Positions 25,640 to 35,516 of a stretch of 64,000 nucleotides of DNA are shown one piece after another. The notes below the pieces were generated by a model. That model saw only the letters and a program-made list of their open reading frames with translations. It had not been told where the DNA came from and ran no database searches. This DNA comes from Acholoe squamosa. Its lineage: Eukaryota; Annelida; Polychaeta; Phyllodocida; Polynoidae. Both the position numbers and the translations under genes were made by a program. Position 1 is the stretch's first letter; every line of letters begins with the position of its first letter. The stretch lies in assembly GCA_949317995.1 (NCBI GenBank), contig OX439037.1, forward strand, positions 55,586,080 through 55,650,079, given 5' to 3'.

Positions 25640-26235
25640 GCTAACCTAGATAACCCTAGAGTGGCAATTTTTGTCATAGAGTGATAAAAATTGATAAGTA
25701 GACTAATATATGACCAAATATGCCCTGTTCAAAATTTCGAACATTTATCTGCACCGTGTCCAGAGATATGAGGGATTACTACCGTCCTACATGTAGGACA
25801 GTAGGACTTAGGACTACTGTCTTTTGAAATTTGTGTCCTTTGGTTGCCATGGAAACTGCAATTCCTGTACAAGAGTGCCGGAAACTGACAAATAAGCTTA
25901 TATATGGCCATTCATGCCATACAAGAAATTTCAATGCTTTAGCTATAGCGGATCCAGAGATTAGCACCATCCTACATGTAGGACAATAGGACTTTGGGTG
26001 TCTGTCCCATCTGAAAAGGTCCAAATCTTTACCAGAGGGTAATTTTCTAAGTAGTAGGTATTTTGGGACATGTGTGTAATGTCATAAAAGTACCTAAGAA
26101 TACCCGTATGGAACATTTTTGGAAGCCGTGGGCCTAGAACTATAGGCTGCAACATTTTACTTCTATATCTGTTAAGTTTACTTGTGGATATAGACCTCTT
26201 CCCATGATGTCACTTAGGCGTCCTACATGTAGGAC
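25640..26235. repeat. Diverged tandem duplication with TCCTACATGTAGGA palindromes
   Basis: The exact 14-bp palindrome TCCTACATGTAGGA occurs at 25785, 25970 and 26221, each followed by CARTAGG. Around the first two the flanks also align (ATATRKGRCCA, AAATTTC and CAGAGAT before, YCTGTC after). This indicates a unit of about 185 bp; the third spacing is 251 bp. An RFX-like site (GTTGCCATGGAAAC, 25843-25856) lies inside. Confidence 0.6.
25843..25856. promoter_or_regulatory. RFX X-box-like palindrome
   Basis: GTTGCCATGGAAAC is a close match to RFX1-type X-box sites, with a perfect GTTGCC half and a GTTTCC half in reverse. It sits in one unit of the diverged tandem duplication. Motif evidence only. 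Confidence 0.4.
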
Positions 26236-26704
26236 AGTAGGGCTATCTGGGCTAAGGAGCCCAATTCCGATCACCTCCTCGTATGTAGACATCTCCTTAA
26301 GCTAATAAAGGCCGCTCGTTTGGGGGCCCACTGTAAAAGTAACCTCTCCTACCCTAGCAAGACACAATGTTAGAGGGGTTTAGAGGGTTGTTAGAGGGCT
26401 AAGTGGCTGAGACCTGACTTACACGTATGATGCCCCGCTCCCTGTGACTGATGAGCAGCTGGGGAGCAGTTACCTTCCCTCCAGTGACACGCGAGCAGAT
26501 AGGAACCCTCCCACCACCTTCCTCATATACTCAAAGGGCCTGTTAACCATTAAATGGTAATACAATGTGATATTAATGATTTAATTCTGTTGAATTGATG
26601 CATGAAGACAGCAACGGAGAGTAATGTGTCCATACATCAACGCAACAACCCCATTCTGTCTCCAGTGAGTCACCTCTTCTGTTGATTGATTAAAATCTGA
26701 TATC

Positions 26705-26760
26705 TTAGTGTAGGTTCATTATCATACACTACTACTATCACCTGAAGTGTAGGTTCATTC
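26705..26760. repeat. Outlying units of the 39-bp minisatellite
   Basis: Two incomplete units (GTGTAGGTTCATTATCATAC and a second GTGTAGGTTCATT) match the array at 27230-30340. They mark its left edge or a separate dispersed piece. Confidence 0.7.
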
Positions 26761-27229
26761 CCTTATGGTCACAAATCATAGAAAGTGTGCATATGGGGCC
26801 TTACATGTCATTCGCCCAGACATGTGCCCAGAAAAGGAATTCTTATAAGTATGCTTCTTTTACAATAGCAAGGACACATCTGACATGAATGATAATGTGA
26901 ATTCCTTAATCTACAGGTCAAAATAGTCTGGACCTGAGATTTTCATGGAGGTATGAAGATTGTTTCTGTAGGAAATTAAGCACTCAACATGGCTTGTAAC
27001 TCAAATGTCATTCTCCCAGACACAATTTCGCCCAGACAATTTTGGTCATTTTGGGCACATTTTACCCCCCTGGAGCCCAAAATATGCATATGGGACCATC
27101 AAAACCCATATGTAACATGAAGATCTCTTCCAGCCTGACACTTTGAGCCAATAGAGAGGGAAACTAAAATTCTGAAGGGTAGGGGCTGGAATACCTCCAA
27201 ATTCGTCTTCTATGATTTTCGACCTTATA

Positions 27230-27342
27230 CTACTACTGCCCTCCGTAGGTTCATTGTCATATACTACTACGATCTCCTGAAGTGGAGGTTCATGGTCATA
27301 TACTACTTTTATCACCTGAAGTGTGTCTTCATTGCCATATAC
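27230..27342. repeat. 39-bp minisatellite, left block
   Basis: About three diverged units of TGTAGGTTCATTGTCATATA followed by CTACTACGATACCCTGAAG. The block ends abruptly where a 2-kb TA-flanked element begins and resumes directly after it at 29360. Confidence 0.85.
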
Positions 27343-27801
27343 TACCGTAATCTCCCTCATAGAAGGCGCAGCCCGCATAGATGACGCACCCCAAACTCAG
27401 GGAGGCCCTTTTCGCGTAGAAGGTGCACCTACTGCTTCTGGATTGGTATTTTGAAAACCCCACGTATAAGGCACACCCTGTGCAAGGGAATACAAGAGGA
27501 GGTCAGTTAGAAATGGTTTATTGTAAATAGCAGTCTTGAATATATCGTTGTACATAAATGTAAGCTGTGGTCCATAAAGGGTTAACATAGAAGTAGAAGG
27601 TGACTGGGGAGAACCACACCTGCAACATAAAAAGAGATGGATAAAGGTTAAAATAATCATGTAAGCAGGATACAGCATACACCCTCCCATCTATACCAAC
27701 CAACCAGAGAGCTTGGCCAAAAGACGCCCCTTACAACTAGCATGATAATAAGATAACGATATTAACCTACATAAAACTACCAACATAACCCATTAAGGCC
27801 T

Positions 27802-27890
27802 GATGTTGAGAATACTCAACATCCATGTAGGGGCGGATGTTGAGTATTTTCAACACCATGCAGGTCCTGATGTTGAGTATAATCGACATA
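27802..27890. repeat. Three tandem short palindromes, about 33-bp period
   Basis: Three units start with GATGTTGAGWAT. The first two each contain a short inverted repeat (ATGTTGAG with CTCAACAT; GTTGA with TCAAC), and the third is decayed. The repeat lies within the 2-kb insertion. Confidence 0.7.
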
Positions 27891-28507
27891 GATATTATGT
27901 GGCAGCCATGTTTGGAAATTTGAGATAGACTTAAGTGGATTGCTATTTTTGGTATGATGATGGTAATTACCTATTTTTGGGCTGAGGATTTTGAATCTGA
28001 GAAGTTTACAGTGATAGAGACATTGTAAAATGGTTAAAATTTATATCAAAGTTATGGAAAGTGTATTATACCTTGGACCCTCCCGCCCCCTGGTAAATGT
28101 ACTGCTCAAAATTCAGTCCTCTAGCCTTCCAAAGTCCTCTTATAGCCAGCCCTTAATGGGATAAGCGGCCCCAGGTAATAGACTGGGCCTAAGTATGCTC
28201 ATAGATTATCAGAGGCATAGGGGGTCCCCACCTGAAGAATAATGAACTAGTAAAGGGACAAAGGAAGATACATAAAAGATGATAGGGGGAAAAGTGATGG
28301 GCAATTGGAGTAAGATAACACATGAAGCTAGAGGGTCCGCAACTGGGCGATATACTCGTGGAGTAAATCTAATAGGAGAATGCACCAGCTGGTACCATTA
28401 GTAGCACTATGTAGGATTACGAGTGTTAGATAAGCTGTTAACATAGGACCTCAAATATTACTGACAGATGTCTCACACACATACACACACGCGAAAAACA
28501 TGCACTT

Positions 28508-28508
<1 letters not shown>

Positions 28509-28540
<32 letters not shown>
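28509..28540. repeat. AT dinucleotide microsatellite
   Basis: About 16 uninterrupted AT repeats, a likely length-variable site. Confidence 0.95.
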
Positions 28541-28543
<3 letters not shown>

Positions 28544-29359
28544 AATGGTTAAGCTTGACTCTAATGGATCACAGCAGGAGTTACAGTGTGATTATGAATT
28601 GTATCTTCACCTGGAAATGGAATGTTCAATAAAAGGTAACCTGTAATTCGGACTTGTATTGTTAATCGGGTGCATTAGCATTCTACCAGAGCTACTCCCT
28701 CTATAAGGCACTGATAATTGAAATACATCATAATGGAGAAGATAAGGAAACCCAAAGTCTCATAGCGCAACCCCAAACTTGAGAGGTGTGCTCCTCATAC
28801 AGGGGGCATTCAAAACACCCACAAGTCAATGTAGAAGTAGTAGAGAATTCTACTTTATAAATTCTTGAAATTGACAAAATGGGTTTCAGAGCACCAGTTG
28901 CTCCCTCTCAAGACCAACAGACACTCTCAGTGAGAAGTCCGTAAACCCTACAGTGCTGCCACCTGGTGCTTTCAAGAATTCACACCAGATGGCTCAAATT
29001 ACAATCAGGCTATAACTGCCATACACCTGGCATGCAAATATGAGCTTAGGTAACTCTAAAAAACCTTTCAAACTATGTTCAGATAATGTGATGTTTTATG
29101 TTCATTTCCTAACATGCCACAACATTGATAGAATGCTCAAAGGTAGAAAAAAATTTGATGAAGAAAGATGTACTTCTATTCACACCACATTTGTGACATT
29201 CTAAAAATTATATTATCAGCATCATATTCCGTGATTCCCAATGACACGGTAGCCTTACCCCATGTATGAGGCGCACCCCTAACTTTGGGAAATGCGAGAA
29301 GGTGCACTGCCATTCTGATTCGCGTATAGGACGCGCCTTATACGCGGGAGATTATGGTA

Positions 29360-29785
29360 TTACTTCCCCTGACATGTAGGTTCATTGTCATTATACTCCT
29401 ACGATACCCTGAAGTGTAGGTTCATTGTTCTATACTATTATGATGCCCTGGAGTGTAGGTTCATTATCATATACCATACACTCCCCTGAAATGTAGGTTC
29501 ATTTTCATATACTACTATGATACCCTGAAGTGTAGGTTCATTATCATATACTACTACCCTCCCCTGAAATGTAGGTTCATTGTCATATACTACTACGATA
29601 CCCTGAAGTGTAGGTTCATTATCATATACTACTACACTCCCCTGAAATGTAGGTTCATTGTCATATACTACTACAATCCCCTGAGGTGTAGGTTCATTGT
29701 CATATACTACTACGATACCCTGAATTGTAGCTGCATTGCCATATACTACTACACTCCCCTGAAGTGTAGGTTCATTGTCATATAC
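29360..29785. repeat. 39-bp minisatellite, main block
   Basis: About eleven head-to-tail units, mostly 39 bp, share TGTAGGTTCATTGTCATATA and CTACTAC cores. The minus strand stays open for 117 codons (29438-29791) with a 13-residue repeat VVVYDNEPTLQGI. The frame persists because 39 is divisible by three. I see no start context, splice signal or known domain, so I treat this as a non-coding minisatellite. Confidence 0.92.
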
Positions 29786-29787
29786 TA

Positions 29788-30020
29788 CCATAAACTCCCG
29801 CGTATAAGACGCGCTGCACGTATAAGACGCACCCCAAACTCAGCACATGCATTTTCGCGTATAAGACACACATTTTAATGCTGAAATTTGTAAGATTAGT
29901 ACATTTCTATAGAAAAATTACCCCTCATATAAGACGCCCCCACAATTTGAGAGAAAGCTATAAGACTCCCCAGCATTTTGTTTGGCGTAGAGGACGCGTC
30001 TTATACACGGGAGTTTACGG
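29788..30020. mobile_element. TA-flanked MITE inserted in the minisatellite (233 bp)
   Basis: The terminal inverted repeats are CCATAAACTCCCGCGTATAA and CCGTAAACTCCCGTGTATAA (read inward from 30020), continuing as GACGCG in both. TA flanks each end (29786-29787 and 30021-30022). Removing the element and one TA gives CATATACTACTACAATCCCC, exactly the surrounding minisatellite unit. Inner words (CGTATAAGACGCACC) recur several times. Non-autonomous. Confidence 0.88.
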
Positions 30021-30340
30021 TACTACAATCCCCTGAGGTGTAGGTTCATTGTCATATACTACTACAATCCCCTGAGGTGTAGGTTCATTGTCATATACTA
30101 CTACACTCCCCTAAAGTGTAGGTTCATTGTCGTATACTACTAAACTCCCTTGAAGTGTAGGTTCATTGTCATATACTACTACAATCCCCTGAGGTGTAGG
30201 TTCATTGTCATATACTACTACACTACCTTAAGGTGTAGGATTGTTGTTATACTACTATACCGTCTCCTGATGTGAAGGTCCATTGCCGTTTACTACTACT
30301 GTTAACCCCAGCGTGGATGCTGATAGCCATATATTAGTTC
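30021..30340. repeat. 39-bp minisatellite, right block
   Basis: About eight more units continue from the inserted MITE. They decay toward the right (TGTGAAGGTCCATTGCCGTT, then AGCGTGGATGCTGATAGCCA) and stop at a third TA-flanked element. Confidence 0.88.
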
Positions 30341-30342
30341 TA

Positions 30343-30667
30343 CCATAATGTCTCGCGTATAAGGCACACCCCGCATATAAGACACGTCCACACAACCACA
30401 CTTTGTGAACACGGAAAAAAAAATAGATAAAAATTATATAACTTCCGATCTAATCAACAGATTTTCAAAATTCAAAGAGCTATGACCTTCTTGGAGCAAC
30501 GTCTATTACCTTATACCACTCTATGGGGGTGGGGAATATTGAGGAGATTATAGAGAAAATCTCCCCAGATTATAGAGAAAATCTCCCCCCAATTATTCTG
30601 CTTCTATAAGGTACACCAGGGGTGCATGCTCACATATAAGACGCACCCTATACACGGGGTATTACGG
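30343..30667. mobile_element. TA-flanked MITE of the CGTATAAG family (325 bp)
   Basis: The left end CCATAATGTCTCGCGTATAA and the inverted right end CCGTAATACCCCGTGTATAG match imperfectly, with TA outside both (30341-30342 and 30668-30669). Inside are CATATAAGACGCACC-type words and a 21-bp direct duplication, GATTATAGAGAAAATCTCCC (30547-30592). It belongs to the same family as 27345 and 29788 but is more diverged. Confidence 0.7.
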
Positions 30668-30959
30668 TACTCCGTTCCCCAGACGTATATATTATATACA
30701 AGTCAACACACGTCTACTCCCTGAGGCTGAGGTGTAAGTGTATTCTAATTCATTTCCCCTGAAGTGTAGGTTTATTTGTATATGCTACTTACCTTTCTAA
30801 AGCATAGGGCCCATTTATCAGGTCCCGTCAACACTGGACTCATAGGACATGGCTAGCTCCATGGGCATCCTCAAGACTCAGGATGCTGTCCTCAAGACTC
30901 AATACAACCTGGGTACTGGGAAGTGGCAACATCCTCATATCTCACTGCCACAAAAACAC

Positions 30960-31218
30960 CTGGAGGGTCTTGCCCAAAATGAAACGAGAACCACAAAAGA
31001 AAATGTGCACGTTTTTGTGTTGCTAAAAGATTGCTTGGATAATCATTCAGATGAAACATGCACGTTTTTTTACACCTCGAAAACAGTTTTCCATTCATTC
31101 TGCTGTACTTTTTTTGTCAATACAGTGAAAACGAGTTAGGCATTACATGTTTTCCTCAGCACTCTCTGAAAAGATTTACAAACACACTTCCTCGTTTTCT
31201 TTGGGCAAGACCCTCCAG
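30960..31218. mobile_element. MITE family B, copy 1 (259 bp)
   Basis: The element begins CTGGAGGGTCTTGCCCAAAA and ends with the inverted equivalent (TTTGGGCAAGACCCTCCAG). It is clearly similar over its whole length, in inverted orientation, to 53436-53697. Short internal inverted words (GTGCACGTTTTTGT against TGCACGTTTTTTTA) are present. There is no obvious target duplication and no coding function. The ends share CTGGAGGGT with MITE family A. Confidence 0.87.
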
Positions 31219-33794
31219 GAAACTATAACTGAAATGTGATTTTTATGTTAAGTTTTAGAAATATTTTATTTATATGAATTGAGATATATTGAGTTTACTT
31301 ATACCAAAATTGGTACCTTCCCCCCTTACAATCATGTCCCCCATGCACCCTTGCTGGTAGGATATGGCAAGACTAAATCACCAACAACCCAAAAGAAAAT
31401 ATACTCCAGTAAACTCCCACAGCAGCATACACATGTATATATGTATATCAAGTGCATTGTCTGAGAAGCCACTGTCAAATAGCTCATAAACTTTGTTTTT
31501 TTTTTGTGTACATGCATTACAAAAGTCCCCCCCCCCTTCAATATATCAGCAGGCTTCCCTATACTGACTGAGAGGAAAAGCTGTGAAAAATGCTCCCATG
31601 ACAGGTATAGTCTAAGGGGGAGGGGGTTGGGGGTGGTGTGGTGTTGCGGGCGTCCCCGGCAGTGAGGACGCACTTCTTAACACATGGCGTCCTCTCTTTC
31701 CACCAATTGCTTAGACCTGTTTATATGGACTGCATTTATTCTATTCTACTATATTGTAAGGTCTAGGTTAATCCCTATGTTCCAGATACAACCTCTCTGT
31801 ACATAGAGCTTGAAAAACAGTATAAAATATGCTCTTCCCTGAGTCTTCTTTGCAGTTGTATACTACACTCTGGAATGCTTAAGTAACCTGGTATGACAAA
31901 TAAGCCCACAGTCAACAAAGATTGAACAGTTTCATCTGTAATGGGAAAAAGGGAAACCTTTACTTATACTTTGGTTACACAGTTAACCCTTGAACGATGC
32001 ATGTAGTGTTGATACATTATTTGTCCATTGGTCGCTGTAATACATGGCTGCAGCCTTCGTGAATGACTCACCAAAGCTACAGTTATGCATAATGATGACC
32101 TCAACGTGTGTGGGGTTGATACAACCCCGATGCATAAGCAGTATGCACAAATATAGTGCTGACAAGAGGGCTGCACTGCTGTGTAATGCTAACATAGGAC
32201 AAAGAAACAGGAAGCCGTCTTTAAAGGGTTAAATAACAAATAGTTGAAAGCCAAGGTACCTGTGCCGTCTATAGCCATAAGCAAAAGTAGTGTTTACAGG
32301 AAGGTTTTTTTACTCCCTCTGCCTTTATCAGAATTCAACGCCAACTTATGAAGCTCCCTACCCTACACCAAACCACTACAACCAAATACTACATGAATAC
32401 AGCCATGCCAAGTAACAGGGGAGCTACATCCATGTGTCAGGGGGCTCTAAAGTGTACGATGTGAACCAATGTTCACTTTGTTAATGTATTAATGCACCAT
32501 GATGACTACAGGCAGACAACCTTGTATCGAGGTATCATGCAATTCTCAACGGTTTAAAGAGATTGACACTATAGGACGTTGGAGGTACACCTGCCGTGAC
32601 AACGCCATTTCATTTATCTTTCGGAACAGCGTGTGGGGCTTTTGTGACCGCTTCAACTGCCGCTGATAAAATGCCCGTGCACCACTTGGGTTGATGTTAC
32701 CACCATCTAGGTCAGATATCTGAGCCCACTTTGAGCTTGCTGATAATCACCATCGGGTGGGAATGCCAGTGGGTCTTTGTGTTGGGCGGGGAGGCCCTGT
32801 GAAGCCCCCTACCCCTCCCAGATCCCCATTCCCCATTCCCCATCCCCGCCCATCCGACTAACAGATAGTACGGCTTGATCGTGGCCCTGTCTCCGCCTTT
32901 CAAGTTTGGAAGCTGGAGTGTTGTGAACGGATCAAAGATATGTGAATCTAATATCAGCAGCAGCCTGACACACCAGATCTGGAAGGAAGGTGTTCTTTGA
33001 CTGAGAAAAAGAAGGGTTGGCCTATCTATAAACGATACCCATCTAATACTACACTAAGAAGACACAGTAGAAGTCTAGTAAATCCATGACTTCATAAATC
33101 ATCCTGTTGGGGACTGGCATCCTTCCCCTATCTATCACAGTTCCTATCTAGCCTACCCATTCGCTATATCAAACATTCTTTAGATTCGAGTAGTAGACCT
33201 TGGCGGCTGTGACAATTTTCACTTCTCTGATGCTAGTTTTTCATGACTTTAGGTAAAAACAGAATCTATTACATCAGATGGAACCGTCCTGTGGGAACAC
33301 TTGCAGCCAATCCCTGATATTTTAGAACAACCCTTCTGTATGAAGAAAACAGAGGCCAATCAGACAATGATCAAGGCCTTACACCAATGCCCTGTGGACA
33401 ACAGATGCGACTCATAGCAAGGAGGCATTTTAAGGTGCCATCATGCATGGGCGGAAATTGTGGGATTAAAGCGAATTTTGTTTAATTACCGAAAGATTCC
33501 AGACAGAATTGGCACTCTGAGGTTGAATATATGAATTAGCTGTACTCAACAGTTCCGTTCGACAAAGGATACATCAGGCAAAGCCGGCATGACATTATAA
33601 AACTGAATGATTATTACATTAGAGTGGGGTGTAATCGGCTCCAGGTCATGCCCCGAAAGCATGGAAAAGTTAGCCCTATTTTTCAAACAGGTTTGTAGGT
33701 TGGTGCAATTGATAGTTGGGTAGCCAGACTGGAATCAGGTCGATTACCTAATGTGGAGAGCAGAAGGTTTGGAGGTTGGGTTAGGGTAAATTCA

Positions 33795-33984
33795 GGTTGC
33801 TGATTATGAATCCAAGGTGCATATCTCCATATCTAGGTTAGAACAAGGTCAAATTGAAGGTCATCCATATGTATCCTAAGTTGATTAGGACCCATTGCAT
33901 TAGTATGGTGACCTTTAACCTTTGATTTGATCTTGTTCCGACCTAGATATCAAGATACGCACCTCAGATCTGTAATCAGCACCC
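33795..33984. repeat. Imperfect inverted-repeat element (about 190 bp)
   Basis: The left arm reads GGTTGCTGATTA, then AGGTGCATATCTCCATATCT and AGGTTAGAACAAGGTCAAAT. The right arm carries the same words inverted (AATCAGCACC, GATATCAAGATACGCACCT, ATTTGATCTTGTTCCGACCT). Arms are about 70 bp with roughly 80 percent match. A likely old MITE. Confidence 0.65.
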
Positions 33985-34004
33985 TCAAATGACCCAGATC
34001 AAAC

Positions 34005-34054
34005 TCTGGAGGTTAATTCAAAAGGTCCTGGGATCGCTACCTCAGTGATCTTAG
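34005..34054. repeat. Solo end fragment of the 751-bp element family
   Basis: TTAATTCAAAAGGTCCTGGG and CAGTGATCTTAG parallel the terminal repeat of the element at 40101-40851 (TTAATTCAAAACATCCTGGG, CAGCGATCTTAG). Only one end is recognisable here. Confidence 0.55.
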
Positions 34055-35265
34055 TAAGCCAGCGGGCTCCCCAGCTAAAATGCTCTTACAAATGACCCCT
34101 TAAACATCGGTGACATCAGGTGGGTGTGCACGGTTGGTTGTTTTGGAATGGAAAACGGATACTGGAGTAAAGATTATGGAGAAGGTAGCTCAGTACCCGT
34201 CAGGTAAAGGTCAACGAGGCACTTGAGAAAGTAAACACACCCGATTGATGAAGTCTATATTTGTTCCATGAAGAAGAGCCACACATGTGGGGTGGGTGGA
34301 TTGAAACACTATTTACTAGAAGTATGAGAAGTGAATGATACCTTTCTCCAATAATAGAATAGACATGTTAAGCAACAAAACATCAATGCGTTCACAAGGT
34401 CTCTTATTTTCCCAGCAGTACCTTGATACCGAGGACACTATGACTGGTTTTACATCTATTATATACATTGGTGTGTAGGGTATACATGTAGCCTAAAAAA
34501 AAAAGGTTGTGACCGTGTAGCCATTTTAAAAACATGTCCACGATGTATCAGTGTGCACATGACAATAAACATAACCACCTCGCCGAATCTCATCTAACAG
34601 TGGCAGAATTAGGCCATTCCAATGATAAAGAACTGTGAACTGCCCACCCTAAAGTAGATAAAGACCGATTGTGCTAATGTGGGTCTCAACTAATCTAAAT
34701 TGCTGACTGGAATAAAAGTCAAGAAAACATAAAGCAAACTGTGGTAATTAATTGTGTTGCTCCCATGCCTTTAATTTTGTATCTTCTCCCCCACCCATTG
34801 CTAATCTCAATCAATGATGTACTACTAGGAAAATCAATGTCCTGTAGAATTATTCCCATACAGTGCATACTTCTTGATGGAATGCACTGAGGCTTGTTGA
34901 GGCAAAACGAAAACAATGCAATCTCAGAATGTCAATTTTAAGTATATCCCTAAGAGCCCTTATTGCTATCTCCCTATTAAGGCGTAAACTCACAATGAGG
35001 ACAAAACTTTTATATGTAAAGGGAATATGAGGGGGCCAGGCCAGCTATACTTTTGATGCCTCTCAGGTGATCTGCTTAAAACTAGAGTCTATAAAATCGT
35101 TTGTTTTTTTTTGTCCTCAAAGAGAAAATATATTCGATTTCTTCCCCGGCGAAAGATTGTCTCTGTGAATGATAATCTCAGATATCAATAGAAAAGAAAG
35201 GCCAGACAATATCAACACCTATAATGTAAAACCCCATTATCATATATGTCGTTTTCTTCTTGCAG

Positions 35266-35516
35266 CTGTTCCGACAGTCCTGATTATGTTATAGTACGGG
35301 ACGGGCCAGATGCTAATAACGACGTAATAGCGTTGTACTGCAACACGCTAAACGGAGAACAAGTGATATCTTCAGGGGAAAACCTTTACATCGAGTTTAT
35401 AGTGGATGAGCGAAAACAGCGGCAGGGCTTCGCAGCAGCATTCCAGTTTATTAAAGAAGACCATTTAAGTCCTGGGAAAAGTAGTCCCACGCCTACGTCA
35501 TTTGTTTATCCTCCAG
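35266..35516 (+). CDS. CUB domain exon, C-terminal half plus start of linker
   Basis: This 251-bp exon lies between acceptor cttcttgcag and donor GTAAGG. It starts in phase 2 and ends in phase 1, so the two-exon CUB module is phase-symmetric (1-1) and 468 bp long. It supplies Cys74, the DYVIVRDGP motif with Asp79, Cys98 in ALYCNTL, a SSGENLYIEF strand, Asp120 and the closing GF at 127-128. Cys16-Cys46 and Cys74-Cys98 are the two expected disulfides. Glu68, Asp79 and Asp120 match the acidic triad of calcium-binding CUB domains. After the domain comes a Ser/Pro/Thr-rich tail ending in tyrosine, two prolines and a split glycine codon. Product: part of a secreted or membrane-bound multidomain protein. 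Reading past the donor soon reaches a stop, supporting the splice site. Confidence 0.93.

Larger units (their letters stand above)
27345..29357. mobile_element. TA-flanked element inserted in the minisatellite (2,013 bp)
   Basis: The left end, CCGTAATCTCCCTCATAGAA, is matched by the inverted right end (CCATAATCTCCCGCGTATAA read from 29357). TA lies outside both ends (27343-27344 and 29358-29359). Deleting the element plus one TA restores a minisatellite unit, which supports insertion. The interior has more copies of CGTATAAGGCGCACC-like words, a 33-bp hairpin repeat (27802), an AT microsatellite (28509) and no transposase frame. An alternative is two separate small elements bounding unrelated DNA. 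Confidence 0.6.
20404..35265. other. 14.9-kb phase-2 intron splitting the CUB domain
   Basis: The intron runs from donor GTAAGT (20404) to acceptor cttcttgcag (ending 35265). Outside the repeats listed separately I see no exon. Stretches without recognisable content include 20830-21370, 22030-23580, 23940-25080, 26240-26700, 31220-33790 and 34070-35240. These contain A/T-rich intron DNA, poly-T and poly-C tracts (10 C at 31527) and short open frames without domain signal. Confidence 0.85.

Noticed and set aside
29360..30340. CRISPR-like array of 39-bp repeats
   Set aside because: Units are head to tail with no unique spacers, and the context is eukaryotic; it is a minisatellite.
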